Virus record (IMG/VR): IMGVR_UViG_3300031999_000250 | Coordinates: 1 to 20,080 of that record | Reading direction: 5' to 3' (one strand) | DNA from: a virus | DNA length: 20,080 bases | Shown: in pieces, positions 19,888-20,080 of the stretch | Layout of the letters: each line of letters starts with the position of its first letter | Numbering within the stretch: position 1 is the stretch's first letter | Translations under genes and position numbers: made by a program | Notes under the pieces: generated by a model | Database searches by the model: none | The model's input: only the letters and a program-made list of their open reading frames with translations | Told to the model about the DNA's origin: nothing

Positions 19888-19911
19888 TCGCTTGCCTGCA
19901 GTGCGCAACCC
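19888..19911 (-). promoter_or_regulatory. Candidate regulatory motif upstream of polA
   Basis: The 82-nt gap before polA holds GGGTTGCGCACTGCAGGCAA on the minus strand. GGGTTGCG also occurs in the recA gap (15085-15092), and the following CTGCnnGCAAGCGA matches the queE gap (9458-9470). A TTGCGC at the start could be a -35, but no clear -10 follows. A shared phage promoter or protein-binding site is possible. The same GCAGTGCGCAACCC also occurs inside the MazG-like gene at 9678-9691, which weakens the case. Confidence 0.3.
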
Positions 19912-19929
19912 GCGAGCGCGAGGCTCGCG
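19911..19929 (-). other. GC-rich hairpin before polA
   Basis: CGCGAGC and GCTCGCG form a perfect 7-bp stem around a GCGAG loop, with outer C-C/G-G pairs after a 2-nt bulge. It begins about 9 nt after the stop of the gene at the right edge. No T-run follows, so a classical terminator is unlikely; an RNA stability or pausing element is possible. Confidence 0.4.
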
Positions 19930-19937
19930 CGGGCGGT

Positions 19938-20080
19938 TCAGCGCATGTCCGGCGATACCAACTCGATAGCGCGTGGCACCCGCTGCTCCAGGTTATCAAT
20001 GGTCTCCAGGACCTTGAGTTTCGTCTTGAGCTTCAGGCACGCATTTGTGATGTCGGCTTTCGACTTGAGCCCTTGCTTCA
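19938..20080 (-). CDS. Unknown protein, C-terminal part only
   Basis: The last 46 codons of a gene that enters from the right edge and ends at TGA 19938-19940. The sequence is Lys/Leu rich and helical (KLKTKLKVLETIDNLEQRVP), ending IELVSPDMR. It could be the end of a coiled-coil protein. Of the three minus-strand frames, this one stays open to the edge and stops just before the polA leader. Function cannot be inferred. Confidence 0.6.
   Translation of the reverse strand, partial: KQGLKSKADITNACLKLKTKLKVLETIDNLEQRVPRAIELVSPDMR

Noticed and set aside
1-20080. CRISPR arrays, tRNA genes, rRNA genes, integrase or transposase genes.
   Set aside because: I saw no regularly spaced repeats, no cloverleaf-like sequence with a convincing anticodon arm, and no integrase or transposase motifs. 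A tRNA scan would be the decisive check for the small gaps.

Overview
This window reads as part of the genome of a GC-rich, double-stranded DNA tailed phage, or a closely related prophage or plasmid-like replicon. Every credible gene lies on the minus strand, packing is extremely tight (most junctions are 4-nt ATGA or GTGA overlaps), and the content is phage replication, recombination, nucleotide metabolism and DNA modification, with no structural, lysis or integration genes and no rRNA or tRNA that I can see. The host cannot be fixed from the sequence. GC content and AGGAGG-type ribosome binding sites fit a proteobacterium or another GC-rich bacterium.

Transcription runs from the right end to the left. 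From 20080 down to about 9990 is a replication/recombination block. It holds the tail of an unknown gene; a family A DNA polymerase with a uracil-DNA-glycosylase-like N-terminal domain and an intein; a small helical protein in a UvsY-like position; a gp32-like zinc-containing ssDNA-binding protein; a RecA/UvsX recombinase; two small proteins; an Mre11/SbcD nuclease; an oligoribonuclease-like DEDDh exonuclease; and a compact Rad50/SbcC ATPase. The intein carries an HNH homing endonuclease gene that is not in the intein frame: it is nested in the +1 frame, with its own Shine-Dalgarno and ATG.

From about 9990 to 3524 is a nucleotide and DNA-modification block: a MazG-like protein, QueE, FolE, a divergent QueD-like protein, a GT-B glycosyltransferase, an unknown 159-aa protein, a P-loop kinase/nucleotidyltransferase fusion, a DpdA-type transglycosylase and a ParB-like protein. 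FolE, QueD and QueE make 7-carboxy-7-deazaguanine, and DpdA swaps guanine in DNA for a 7-deazaguanine. The glycosyltransferase, the fusion and the unknown protein sit between precursor synthesis and insertion, so this operon is a candidate for a decorated 7-deazaguanine DNA modification. No queC is present here. A rho-independent terminator at 3468-3497 closes the block.

From 3451 to 1 are small accessory genes around thyX: a pair of paralogous small proteins, a duplicated and truncated copy of the thyX 5' end, two consecutive single-pass membrane proteins with matching four-cysteine exodomains, two small zinc-ribbon-like proteins, and several unknowns. The longest gap without a gene is the 134-nt stretch upstream of recA; no gap exceeds 300 nt.
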